Source: an uncultured Eubacteriales bacterium (GTDB lineage Bacteria; Bacillota; Clostridia; Oscillospirales; CAG-272). From it: a stretch of 27,911 nucleotides of DNA. Both the position numbers and the translations under genes were made by a program. The notes under the pieces are model-generated. The model worked only from the letters and a program-made list of their open reading frames with translations. It ran no database searches and was not told where the DNA came from. The stretch spans positions 1 through 27,911 of the forward strand of contig CAKSVM010000041.1 of NCBI GenBank assembly GCA_934503195.1, read 5' to 3'. How positions within the stretch are numbered: the stretch's first letter is position 1; each line of letters opens with the position of its first letter. This document shows, one piece after another, positions 6,667 to 13,350 of the stretch.

Positions 6667-9540
6667 ATGAACATAAGAAATTACATAGAAAACAATCATA
6701 TGCTTTCCGAAAACCGCCTGCCCTCGCGCAGTATGCTGATTCCAGCGTCCGTGCGCGGTATAACCCCGAGAAATTTCGAAAAATCCGACCGCGTGACCCT
6801 GCTTTCGGGCGACTGGAAATTCAGATGGCTTCCCGAAAACGACGATTCCGAATTCTTCCGCGCCGATTTTTCCGAGGCTCAGTTTGACGACGTGAAGGTT
6901 CCGTCGATGTGGCAGTATCAGGGCTACGGACTCTGCAAATTCCCGAACGTCCAGTTCCCGTTCCCCTACGATCCGCCGTACATTCACCGCGACAACCCGG
7001 TCGGACTCTACAGAAAATCCTTCACGGCGAAGAAATCCGAAAAGACCATTCTCCGCTTCATGGGAGTCGGCGGCGCGTATTTCGTCTGGCTCAACGGGGA
7101 ATATGTCGGATTCTCGAAGGGATCGCGCATCGCGTCCGAGTTCGACGTCACAGATAAGCTTCATGACGGCGAAAATCTCCTCGCGGTGAAGGTCTTCACA
7201 TGGAGCGACGCTTCGTATCTTGAAAATCAAGATATGCTCCTCGCGAACGGAATCATCCGCGACGTTTATCTTGTCGGGATGGAGAAGGAATATCTCTGGG
7301 ACTACACGATCGTTCCCGAGGCGGACGGATTCAGACTCTTCGCCGAGTCGGTCGGAAAGCTCTCGGCCGAGCTTTATGACGCCGACGGAAATCTAATGGC
7401 GTCGGCTGACGACTGCGGGGAGGAGGTCTTCCTGAAGGTTGAGAAGCCGCGTCTCTGGAACGCCGAGGATCCGTATCTCTATGAGCTCGTTCTGCGGGTT
7501 GGAAACGAGGTTCACACGAAGAGGATCGGTATGCGCTTCTCCGAGGTCGTCGGGAACAAGCTGCTCCTCAACGGAAAGCCGATCAGACTCAAGGGAGTCA
7601 ACCGCCACGATAACAACTGCCATACCGGTCAGGCGATCACGCGCGAGCAGATCTTAAGTGAGCTTTGCGACATAAAATCCTGCAATCTCAACGCGATCCG
7701 CAACTCGCATTATCCTCGCGACCCGGTGTTCTATGAGTACGCGTCGGAGCTTGGAATCTACGTCATGGACGAGGCCGATCTCGAAACCCACGGCTGCGAG
7801 GTGACCGGCGATCAGGGCGCACTCAACAAGAATCCCGACTGGTACGACGCTTTCTTCGACCGCGTTTACCGGATGTATTCTCAGGACAAGAACGAGACCT
7901 GTGTCAACATCTGGTCGCTCGGAAACGAATGCGGAAAGGGCGACAGCTACGATAAGATCTCGCTCTGGCTCCGCGGACAGAGAGTGAGGAAGCCGATTCA
8001 CTTTAGTTGCGCCGGAACCATTCCCGAGGCACATACTGACTTCCGTGAGACCGGATATATGTCGATGGCGACGCTTAAGAGCTTCGGCACCGAGGGACGC
8101 CCGGTTCTGATGGTCGAATACGCGCACGCGATGGGCAACAGCCCCGGAGGACTTGAGGACATCTGGAATCACGTCTACCACAATGAGCAGTACGCGGGCG
8201 GCTATGTCTGGGAGTTCAAGAGCCACGGCTTCTATGTTGAGGGTAAGGACGGAAAGCCGCGCTATCTCTACGGCGGCGATTTTGAGGATCTCTACCACTG
8301 GTCAAACTTCTCGCTCGACGGATTCCACACGAGCGACGGGACTCCGAAGCCCTCGTGGGACGAACTGCGCGAGGTCAGCGCGCCGATCTTCATCGACCGT
8401 GAGGAGGACGGAATCAGAGTCTCGAGCAGCTACGATTTCACGACGATAAGCGGCGCGACGGTCGATTTCTCGGTCATCGGCTATGACGATAGGTCCGGAG
8501 AGGTCACGACGATCAGACATGAAATTATCCCGCTCGCCGACATTCCGCCGCGCGGGTCGGCGATGATAAATCCCGATCTCGGCTTTGACGACGGTTTTGG
8601 TCACGTCTCGGCGCGCCTTCTCTTCACGATGAATGGAAAGCAGCTCGGCGACAAACAGATAATTCTCCGCGACGAAAAGGTTGAATTCACCGGAAAGTCC
8701 GAGAGCCTTACCGAAACCCACGATGAGTCCGGAAACGCGAAGGTGAAGTCCGGAAAGCTGAGTCTCGAATTTGCCGGAGGACTTCTCTCAAAGCTCGAAA
8801 AGGACGGAAAAATCCTCATCGACGAGCCTATGAGGCTGAATCTCTGGCGCGCTTACACCGACAATGACGGAATCGAAAAGCTTTTCCCGAGACGAATGGG
8901 TGAATGGCGCGGCGCGCTCGTTCACACCGCGAGATTCGGATTCCACGAGTGGAAGGTCGACGGCGACCGTCTCGTCGCGGTCGGAAAGCTCCTTCCGCAG
9001 GGGTATTTCTGGGGATTTGACGTCGAGATCGCGTATGAGATCTCGGACGGCGTGAAGATCAGCGTCCACGGCAAGCCCTACGGAAGAATTCCCGGAAAGC
9101 TCCCGAGGATCGGAATCATGTTCGGTCTTTTGGAGGACTACACAACCTGCGAATGGTTCGGACGCGGAGAGGGCGACAGCTACTCCGACCGCAGGGCGAA
9201 CAGTCATTTCGGAGTCTTCAGGAAGGAAATTCCCGATCTCAACTTCATCTACGACGTCCCGCAGGAGACCGGAAACCACGAAAACTGCCGCCGGGTCACG
9301 CTCTCCGGAAAGGATCTCTCGCTCACCGCGACCGGAAGCTTCGCGTTCTCCTGCCACGATTTCTCGCTTGAAAATCTCACGGCGGCGCGCCACTATGACG
9401 AGCTTTGCCGCGGCGGAAAGAAATATCTCTACCTTGATTATAAGATGCGTCCGCTCGGAAGCGCGTCCTGCGGTCCCGAGCCCGAGCCGGAATACGAACT
9501 TACGCCGGAGGAATTCACCTTCGATGTGAAGCTTGGCTGA
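6667..9540 (+). CDS. lacZ: Beta-galactosidase, GH2 (LacZ type)
   Basis: This 957-residue enzyme should hydrolyse beta-galactosides (lactose or plant galactans) in the cytoplasm. The order of domains matches LacZ: jelly-roll with SMWQYQGYG and YRKSF, immunoglobulin-like domains, a TIM barrel, and a C-terminal beta-sandwich with CEWFGRGEGDSYSDR. The acid/base Glu is E421 in WSLGNECG and the nucleophile is E484 in VEYAHAMGN; the barrel also shows GVNRHDNN and DEADLETHG. It is slightly shorter than the 1023-residue E. coli enzyme. I chose ATG 6667 because GGGAG (6655-6659) is seven bases away; the in-frame GTG at 6661 is too close to it. No signal peptide is seen. A monocistronic unit is likely, with its own promoter and a hairpin terminator. 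Confidence 0.95.
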   Translation: MNIRNYIENNHMLSENRLPSRSMLIPASVRGITPRNFEKSDRVTLLSGDWKFRWLPENDDSEFFRADFSEAQFDDVKVPSMWQYQGYGLCKFPNVQFPFPYDPPYIHRDNPVGLYRKSFTAKKSEKTILRFMGVGGAYFVWLNGEYVGFSKGSRIASEFDVTDKLHDGENLLAVKVFTWSDASYLENQDMLLANGIIRDVYLVGMEKEYLWDYTIVPEADGFRLFAESVGKLSAELYDADGNLMASADDCGEEVFLKVEKPRLWNAEDPYLYELVLRVGNEVHTKRIGMRFSEVVGNKLLLNGKPIRLKGVNRHDNNCHTGQAITREQILSELCDIKSCNLNAIRNSHYPRDPVFYEYASELGIYVMDEADLETHGCEVTGDQGALNKNPDWYDAFFDRVYRMYSQDKNETCVNIWSLGNECGKGDSYDKISLWLRGQRVRKPIHFSCAGTIPEAHTDFRETGYMSMATLKSFGTEGRPVLMVEYAHAMGNSPGGLEDIWNHVYHNEQYAGGYVWEFKSHGFYVEGKDGKPRYLYGGDFEDLYHWSNFSLDGFHTSDGTPKPSWDELREVSAPIFIDREEDGIRVSSSYDFTTISGATVDFSVIGYDDRSGEVTTIRHEIIPLADIPPRGSAMINPDLGFDDGFGHVSARLLFTMNGKQLGDKQIILRDEKVEFTGKSESLTETHDESGNAKVKSGKLSLEFAGGLLSKLEKDGKILIDEPMRLNLWRAYTDNDGIEKLFPRRMGEWRGALVHTARFGFHEWKVDGDRLVAVGKLLPQGYFWGFDVEIAYEISDGVKISVHGKPYGRIPGKLPRIGIMFGLLEDYTTCEWFGRGEGDSYSDRRANSHFGVFRKEIPDLNFIYDVPQETGNHENCRRVTLSGKDLSLTATGSFAFSCHDFSLENLTAARHYDELCRGGKKYLYLDYKMRPLGSASCGPEPEPEYELTPEEFTFDVKLG

Positions 9541-9557
9541 AGTTCACACTTTCCCTG

Positions 9558-9584
9558 TTTCACGCCGGAATTTCCGGCGTGAAA
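9558..9584 (+). terminator. Terminator after the beta-galactosidase gene
   Basis: TTTCACGCCGG (9558-9568) pairs perfectly with 9574-9584 around AATTT, 18 bp after the stop. The following T-run is interrupted (TTTCGCGTTTTC), so termination may be moderate. Confidence 0.75.
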
Positions 9585-9598
9585 TTTCGCGTTTTCTA

Positions 9599-9627
9599 TT
9601 GATTTTTTCATCCAGATGTGATATACT
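9599..9627 (+). promoter_or_regulatory. Sigma-A-type promoter of the CE15-like esterase
   Basis: -35 TTGATT (9599-9604), a 17-bp spacer and -10 TATACT (9622-9627) within TGTGATATACT, an extended -10. Confidence 0.75.
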
Positions 9628-9673
9628 ATTTGTATCGCCTGAAAGAGCAGAAAAACGAAAGTGAGACCAGAAT

Positions 9674-10741
9674 ATGTCATTCATAAAAGAAATTCTCGAT
9701 TCAAGAAAGCTCCCGGAGATTCCGTTCGATCCCGATCCCGAACAGAACCGGAAGAGGATCGTCGACATTCTCTCGGAGAACATCTACGGAAGAACGCCTG
9801 ACTTTAAGTCAAAGGTCAGCGGAAAATGCACCTATAAGCACGAAAAATGCTTCGCCGGATTCGGAAAGCACTATCACTACGAGATCACCGCGACGACTCC
9901 TGGCGGCGATTTCAGATTCCCGCTTTTCCTCTCGGTTCCGAAGACCGAAAAGAAGGTTCCGCTCATAATCTACATAAGCTTTGAGTTTGACATGCCGAGC
10001 GGAATGATTCCCGAGGAGGAGATCGTCGTTGAAAACGGCGTCGCGGTCGCGAGATTCTGCTACACCGACGTCGCCGCCGACAATAAGAACGACGGCTTCA
10101 AGTCGGGCGTCGCGCCGCTTTTCCCGCGCGATGAGAACTCGTCCGACAACTGGGGCGCGCTCGGAATGTGGGCGTGGGCGGCCAGCCGTTCGCTCGATTT
10201 TCTTCTGACCCTCGGACTCTTTGACGAGACAAAAATCGCCGTTCTCGGCCACTCGCGCCTTGGCAAGACCGCGCTCTGGTGCGGCGCGCAGGACACGAGA
10301 TTCACCCATGTCTTCTCGAACAACGCCGGATGCTCGGGCGACGCGATCACCCGCGGAAAGGCCGGCGAGACGATCGGACGCATCTACGACGTCTTCCCCT
10401 ACTGGTTCTGCAAGAAGTACAACGACTATCGCGACGACGGAATCGAAAATATGCCGTTCGACCAGCATTTCCTTGTCGGCGCGATCGCACCGAGAAAGGT
10501 CGCGATCGGCGCGTCGTCGCTCGATATCTGGGCCGATCCCGAGTCGGAGTTCTTATTGTGCAAGGCCGCGTCGTCCGCGTACGAAAAGCTCGGACTCGTC
10601 GGATTCGTCGCGCCGGACGACAGATTCCCCGAGGTTGGCGAGAATTTCGACGAGGGCAGCATCGCGTTCCACAACCGCGAGGGCGAGCATTCCCCCTGCC
10701 GCGCCGATTGGAAGGCTTACATAAAATTCCTCAAAAAGTGA
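9674..10741 (+). CDS. Alpha/beta-hydrolase, CE15 (glucuronoyl esterase)-like
   Basis: The 355-residue protein has an alpha/beta-hydrolase fold. The nucleophile elbow is GHSRLGKTALW (serine near residue 194), matching the G-x-S-R-x-G-K pattern of CE15 glucuronoyl esterases. Downstream, IAPRKVAIGASSLDIWADPE fits the region of the acidic residue, and EHSPCRADW near the end offers the catalytic histidine. Known CE15 enzymes cleave the ester between lignin alcohols and glucuronoxylan, usually outside the cell. This one lacks an evident signal peptide, so an intracellular ester of an imported sugar is more likely. The ribosome-binding site at 9658-9665 is weak (GTGAG). It could equally be a related acetyl esterase; family membership is firmer than substrate. 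Confidence 0.78.
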   Translation: MSFIKEILDSRKLPEIPFDPDPEQNRKRIVDILSENIYGRTPDFKSKVSGKCTYKHEKCFAGFGKHYHYEITATTPGGDFRFPLFLSVPKTEKKVPLIIYISFEFDMPSGMIPEEEIVVENGVAVARFCYTDVAADNKNDGFKSGVAPLFPRDENSSDNWGALGMWAWAASRSLDFLLTLGLFDETKIAVLGHSRLGKTALWCGAQDTRFTHVFSNNAGCSGDAITRGKAGETIGRIYDVFPYWFCKKYNDYRDDGIENMPFDQHFLVGAIAPRKVAIGASSLDIWADPESEFLLCKAASSAYEKLGLVGFVAPDDRFPEVGENFDEGSIAFHNREGEHSPCRADWKAYIKFLKK

Positions 10742-10744
10742 TAT

Positions 10745-10773
10745 TGCACAAAAATCTCACCAAAATTTGTGCA
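10745..10773. repeat. Inverted-repeat element, copy A
   Basis: TGCACAAA (10745-10752), 13 bases, TTTGTGCA (10766-10773): a perfect 8-bp inverted repeat of 29 nt, starting just after the esterase stop. Related copies lie at 10814-10842, 11215-11243 and 24107-24136. It could be an operator or a small dispersed repeat. Confidence 0.7.
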
Positions 10774-10789
10774 TGATGACGATAAGGCG

Positions 10790-10807
10790 CGATTTTTTGA
10801 AAAATCG
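10790..10807. other. Short hairpin between repeat copies A and B
   Basis: CGATTTTT (10790-10797) pairs with AAAAATCG (10800-10807), with only two bases between. It sits in the 40-bp interval between repeat copies A and B. Its role is unknown; the AT-rich stem could extrude or be a protein site. Confidence 0.4.
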
Positions 10808-10813
10808 TATGAC

Positions 10814-10842
10814 TGCACAAAAATTCCATTCCGATTTGTATT
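10814..10842. repeat. Inverted-repeat element, copy B
   Basis: Left arm TGCACAAA (10814-10821) is identical to copy A; the right arm is degenerate, TTTGTATT (10835-10842). It has the same total length of 29 nt as copy A and begins 69 bp after the start of copy A. Confidence 0.6.
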
Positions 10843-10862
10843 TATTCACTATTAGCAGACTG

Positions 10863-10894
10863 AAGCCGCGGGCGAAAAGCACAGCGGCTTTTTT
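10863..10894 (+). terminator. Rho-independent terminator upstream of spoIIID
   Basis: AAGCCGC (10863-10869) pairs with GCGGCTT (10884-10890) around a 14-base loop, followed by TTTT after the TT of the stem. It separates the esterase unit, and anything transcribed through the repeats, from spoIIID. Confidence 0.75.
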
Positions 10895-10966
10895 CGGTTT
10901 TCCCGGAATAAAATCCCGTCCGACGCAATATATATTTACAAAAAAGTCAGTGCGGGAGTGAAAGCC

Positions 10967-11263
10967 TTGATCTATGATACCGACGACCGTCCGAAGCTTA
11001 TCGCGATTTACGTCATCGAGCATAACTCGACCGTCAGAGCCGCCGCGAAGGCCTTCGGAATCAGCAAATCCACCGTCCACAAGGACATTACATATCGTCT
11101 GAAACGCTCCGATCCGGCTCTTTTCGTCCGCGTGAGAGCTGTGCTCATGAAAAACAAATCCGAAAGACATCTTCGCGGCGGCAACGCGACAAAGCTCAAA
11201 TACGAGAGGCAGAATATACAAAAAAATCAGAACGATTTGTGCAAAAAGCACATAAAAACCTGA
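10967..11263 (+). CDS. spoIIID: Sporulation transcriptional regulator SpoIIID
   Basis: SpoIIID is a small DNA-binding protein that switches mother-cell genes on or off during endospore formation. The sequence shows the family core: STVRAAAKAFGISKSTVHKD is the helix-turn-helix, followed by ITYRLKRSDPALFVRVRAVL and the diagnostic HLRGGNATKLKY. I prefer TTG 10967 (98 residues), because GGGAG (10954-10958) lies eight bases upstream. GTG 10958, also in frame, overlaps that site. After KLKYERQ the protein has an extra tail of about 17 residues whose DNA is repeat copy C. The upstream region has AT-rich CAATATATAT (10926-10935), which could belong to a sporulation sigma promoter, but I cannot define one. 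A strong terminator overlaps the stop codon. Confidence 0.93.
   Translation: MIYDTDDRPKLIAIYVIEHNSTVRAAAKAFGISKSTVHKDITYRLKRSDPALFVRVRAVLMKNKSERHLRGGNATKLKYERQNIQKNQNDLCKKHIKT
11215..11243. repeat. Inverted-repeat element, copy C, inside the spoIIID 3' end
   Basis: TATACAAA (11215-11222), 13 bases, TTTGTGCA (11236-11243). The right arm is identical to copy A and the left arm differs at two positions. The 29-nt element lies inside the spoIIID reading frame and encodes part of its non-conserved tail. Confidence 0.55.
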
Positions 11264-11287
11264 GCGCGACGCGCTCACTTTTTTATT
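11261..11287 (+). terminator. Rho-independent terminator of spoIIID
   Basis: TGAGCGC (11261-11267) pairs with GCGCTCA (11271-11277) around GAC, then CTTTTTTATT. The stem begins at the stop codon itself. Confidence 0.88.
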
Positions 11288-11305
11288 CAGTTTATCGGAA
11301 AAGCC

Positions 11306-11334
11306 TTTACAGAACGCAAAAAATGTTGTATAAT
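11306..11334 (+). promoter_or_regulatory. Sigma-A-type promoter of recQ
   Basis: -35 TTTACA (11306-11311), a 17-bp spacer and -10 TATAAT (11329-11334) in the context TGTTGTATAAT. It lies 37 bp before the recQ start. Confidence 0.82.
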
Positions 11335-11371
11335 ATAGGTATCGGGAAATAGAACTTGAAAAGAGATCTGT

Positions 11372-13210
11372 ATGCAGGATAAATTTACGATACTGAAAAA
11401 ATATTACGGATATGATTCCTTCCGCCCCGGACAGGAAAAGATAATCGACAATATAATCGCTGGACGCGATATAATGGCTGTCATGCCGACCGGAGCGGGA
11501 AAATCGATCTGCTATCAGATCCCCGCGATTCTGCTTCCCGGGATAACGATTGTCATCTCGCCGCTCATCTCGCTTATGCTCGATCAGGTGACCTCTCTCA
11601 ACTCAAACGGAATCCGCGCCGCCTACCTCAACAGCACGCTGACTCCAAGGCAGATGTCGATAGCACTTCAAAGAGCCTCGCTCGGAGCCTACAAAATTAT
11701 CTACGTTGCGCCCGAGCGGCTTGAGACCGACAGCTTCAGAAACTTTGCCGCGAACGCTGACATATCGCTCGTTGCGGTCGACGAGGCGCACTGTGTGTCT
11801 CAGTGGGGACACGATTTCAGGCCGAGCTACACGGCAATTTCGGGATTCCTGAACTCGCTTCCGATGCGTCCGGTGGCCGCGGCCTTTACGGCGACTGCGA
11901 CCGAGCTTGTCAAAACCGACATAAAATCGCTGCTCGGGCTGAAGAATCCCTTTGAGGTCACGACCGGATTTGACAGGCCGAATCTCTACTTTGGCGTCCA
12001 GACCGAGAGCGATCCGATCGGTTTTGTCAAACGCTATCTCGACGAGCATTCCGAACGCTCCGGGATAATATACGCGATGACCCGCAAGACGGTCGAGCAG
12101 GTTTATTACGAACTTCTCAGAAGCGGCTATAACGTGACGATGTATCATGCCGGACTCGACGACGCGACCAGAAATCAGAATCAGGAGGATTTCATCCGCG
12201 ACCGGAAACCGGTCATGATCGCGACGAACGCCTTTGGAATGGGAATCGACAAGCCCGACGTCGGATTCATAATCCACTACAATATGCCGCTCTCGATGGA
12301 GGCATATTATCAGGAGGCCGGGCGTGCCGGACGCGACGGAAGCGAATCCGAGTGCATTCTCCTTTTCTCGAAAAAAGACATAATGGTCGCGAAATTCCTC
12401 ATCGAGAACTCGGCCGACGAATCGGGAACCGACTCCGCCGACACTGTCGCCGCGAAGAATGCGAGGTACGGCAAGCTCAGCAAGATGATCGAGTATTGTG
12501 AGACGACCGACTGCCTCAGAAGCTACATACTCCGCTATTTCGGCGAGACTCCCAGCTTTGATTTCTGCGGAAAATGCTCGTCCTGCAACGACGAACACGT
12601 GACGCTCGACGTGACATTCGAGATAAGATGCGTCTACAACGCGGTCACATCGACAAACGAACGCTTCGGCGTGGCCTTCATAACCGATTTTCTCCATGGC
12701 GACGACAACGCGCGGATTTCGGGTGGATATGCGGATCTTCCGGCCTACGCGTCGCTCTCGGACAAGCCGAGAAGCTTCATCCGCGATCTCATCGAGCGGC
12801 TGATCTCGTCGGGACTTCTCGCGAGATCCGAGGGGCAGTATCCGATTCTCTCGGTCTCGACCGCGTTTGACGAGCTTATCGCGAGCCGCAGGGAATTCAA
12901 GATGAGATTCAAGTCCGAAAAGCTCGAAAAAAAGAAATCCGGACGCGCGCAGTCGAAGACGAAGAACCGCGCGGATCCGGGCGCGCAGGTCGATTCGGAG
13001 CTTTTCGAAAAGCTCCGCGCGTGGCGTCGCGAGGCGGCGGCAAAGCGGAGCATCCCCGCTTACGCGATCTGCACCGATCTCACGCTTCGCAACATCTCCG
13101 CCGAAAAACCGAAGACCCCGCGTCAGCTCAGCGCGATAAGCGGAGTCGGAGAGGTCTTCATGGCGAGATATGGCGAAAAGGTACTCGAAATAATTTCAGA
13201 AAGAAAATAG
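11372..13210 (+). CDS. recQ: ATP-dependent DNA helicase RecQ
   Basis: RecQ is a 3'-to-5' helicase used in recombinational repair and restart of stalled forks. The 612-residue protein has all expected parts in order: YGYDSFRPGQ (motif 0), AVMPTGAGKS (Walker A, near residue 45), VDEAHCVSQWGHDFR (DEAH box and aromatic loop), TATATE, and YYQEAGRAGRDG (motif VI). The zinc cysteines follow in CLRSYILRYFGE and CGKCSSC, then the winged-helix RQC region, and a C-terminal HRDC domain (about 545-612, LRAWRREAAAKRSIPAY to ISGVGEVFMARYG). Length and domain set match classical bacterial RecQ. The start at ATG 11372 follows AAAGAG-like purines at 11358-11366. It appears monocistronic between its own promoter and the glycogen operon promoter. 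Confidence 0.96.
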   Translation: MQDKFTILKKYYGYDSFRPGQEKIIDNIIAGRDIMAVMPTGAGKSICYQIPAILLPGITIVISPLISLMLDQVTSLNSNGIRAAYLNSTLTPRQMSIALQRASLGAYKIIYVAPERLETDSFRNFAANADISLVAVDEAHCVSQWGHDFRPSYTAISGFLNSLPMRPVAAAFTATATELVKTDIKSLLGLKNPFEVTTGFDRPNLYFGVQTESDPIGFVKRYLDEHSERSGIIYAMTRKTVEQVYYELLRSGYNVTMYHAGLDDATRNQNQEDFIRDRKPVMIATNAFGMGIDKPDVGFIIHYNMPLSMEAYYQEAGRAGRDGSESECILLFSKKDIMVAKFLIENSADESGTDSADTVAAKNARYGKLSKMIEYCETTDCLRSYILRYFGETPSFDFCGKCSSCNDEHVTLDVTFEIRCVYNAVTSTNERFGVAFITDFLHGDDNARISGGYADLPAYASLSDKPRSFIRDLIERLISSGLLARSEGQYPILSVSTAFDELIASRREFKMRFKSEKLEKKKSGRAQSKTKNRADPGAQVDSELFEKLRAWRREAAAKRSIPAYAICTDLTLRNISAEKPKTPRQLSAISGVGEVFMARYGEKVLEIISERK

Positions 13211-13224
13211 ATATTTTACATTTT

Positions 13225-13257
13225 TTGACAGAAAAAATCTCCCGGATGTGGTATAAT
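13225..13257 (+). promoter_or_regulatory. Promoter of the glycogen operon
   Basis: A perfect extended -10, TGTGGTATAAT (13247-13257), lies 94 bp before glgB. A perfect TTGACA is at 13225-13230, but the spacing is 21 bp, longer than the usual 17, so the extended -10 may carry most of the recognition. The leader holds a small hairpin (13274-13286). Confidence 0.7.
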
Positions 13258-13350
13258 AGATAGAGGAAATCACCCGGCAGTGCCGGAAAAATACATCGGC
13301 TCCGCGGATTGTCCCGCCGGACTTTACGCGGTCTGAGAAAGGAAGAAAAA

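Noticed and set aside
10745..10842. The two repeat copies as a CRISPR array.
   Set aside because: Only two nearby copies, with degenerate arms, and no cas genes; each unit is itself a palindrome with a variable centre rather than a conserved direct repeat with spacers.
10863..10894. Riboswitch upstream of spoIIID.
   Set aside because: A terminator hairpin exists, but I see no conserved riboswitch core, and the hairpin is far enough upstream to serve the preceding unit.
11603..12697. A 364-codon open frame on the minus strand within recQ.
   Set aside because: Antisense shadow of the RecQ helicase core; no recognisable motif.
13309..13350. Upstream TTG start for glgB.
   Set aside because: No ribosome-binding site; the added residues are not GlgB-like, and ATG 13351 has AAAGGA at seven bases.
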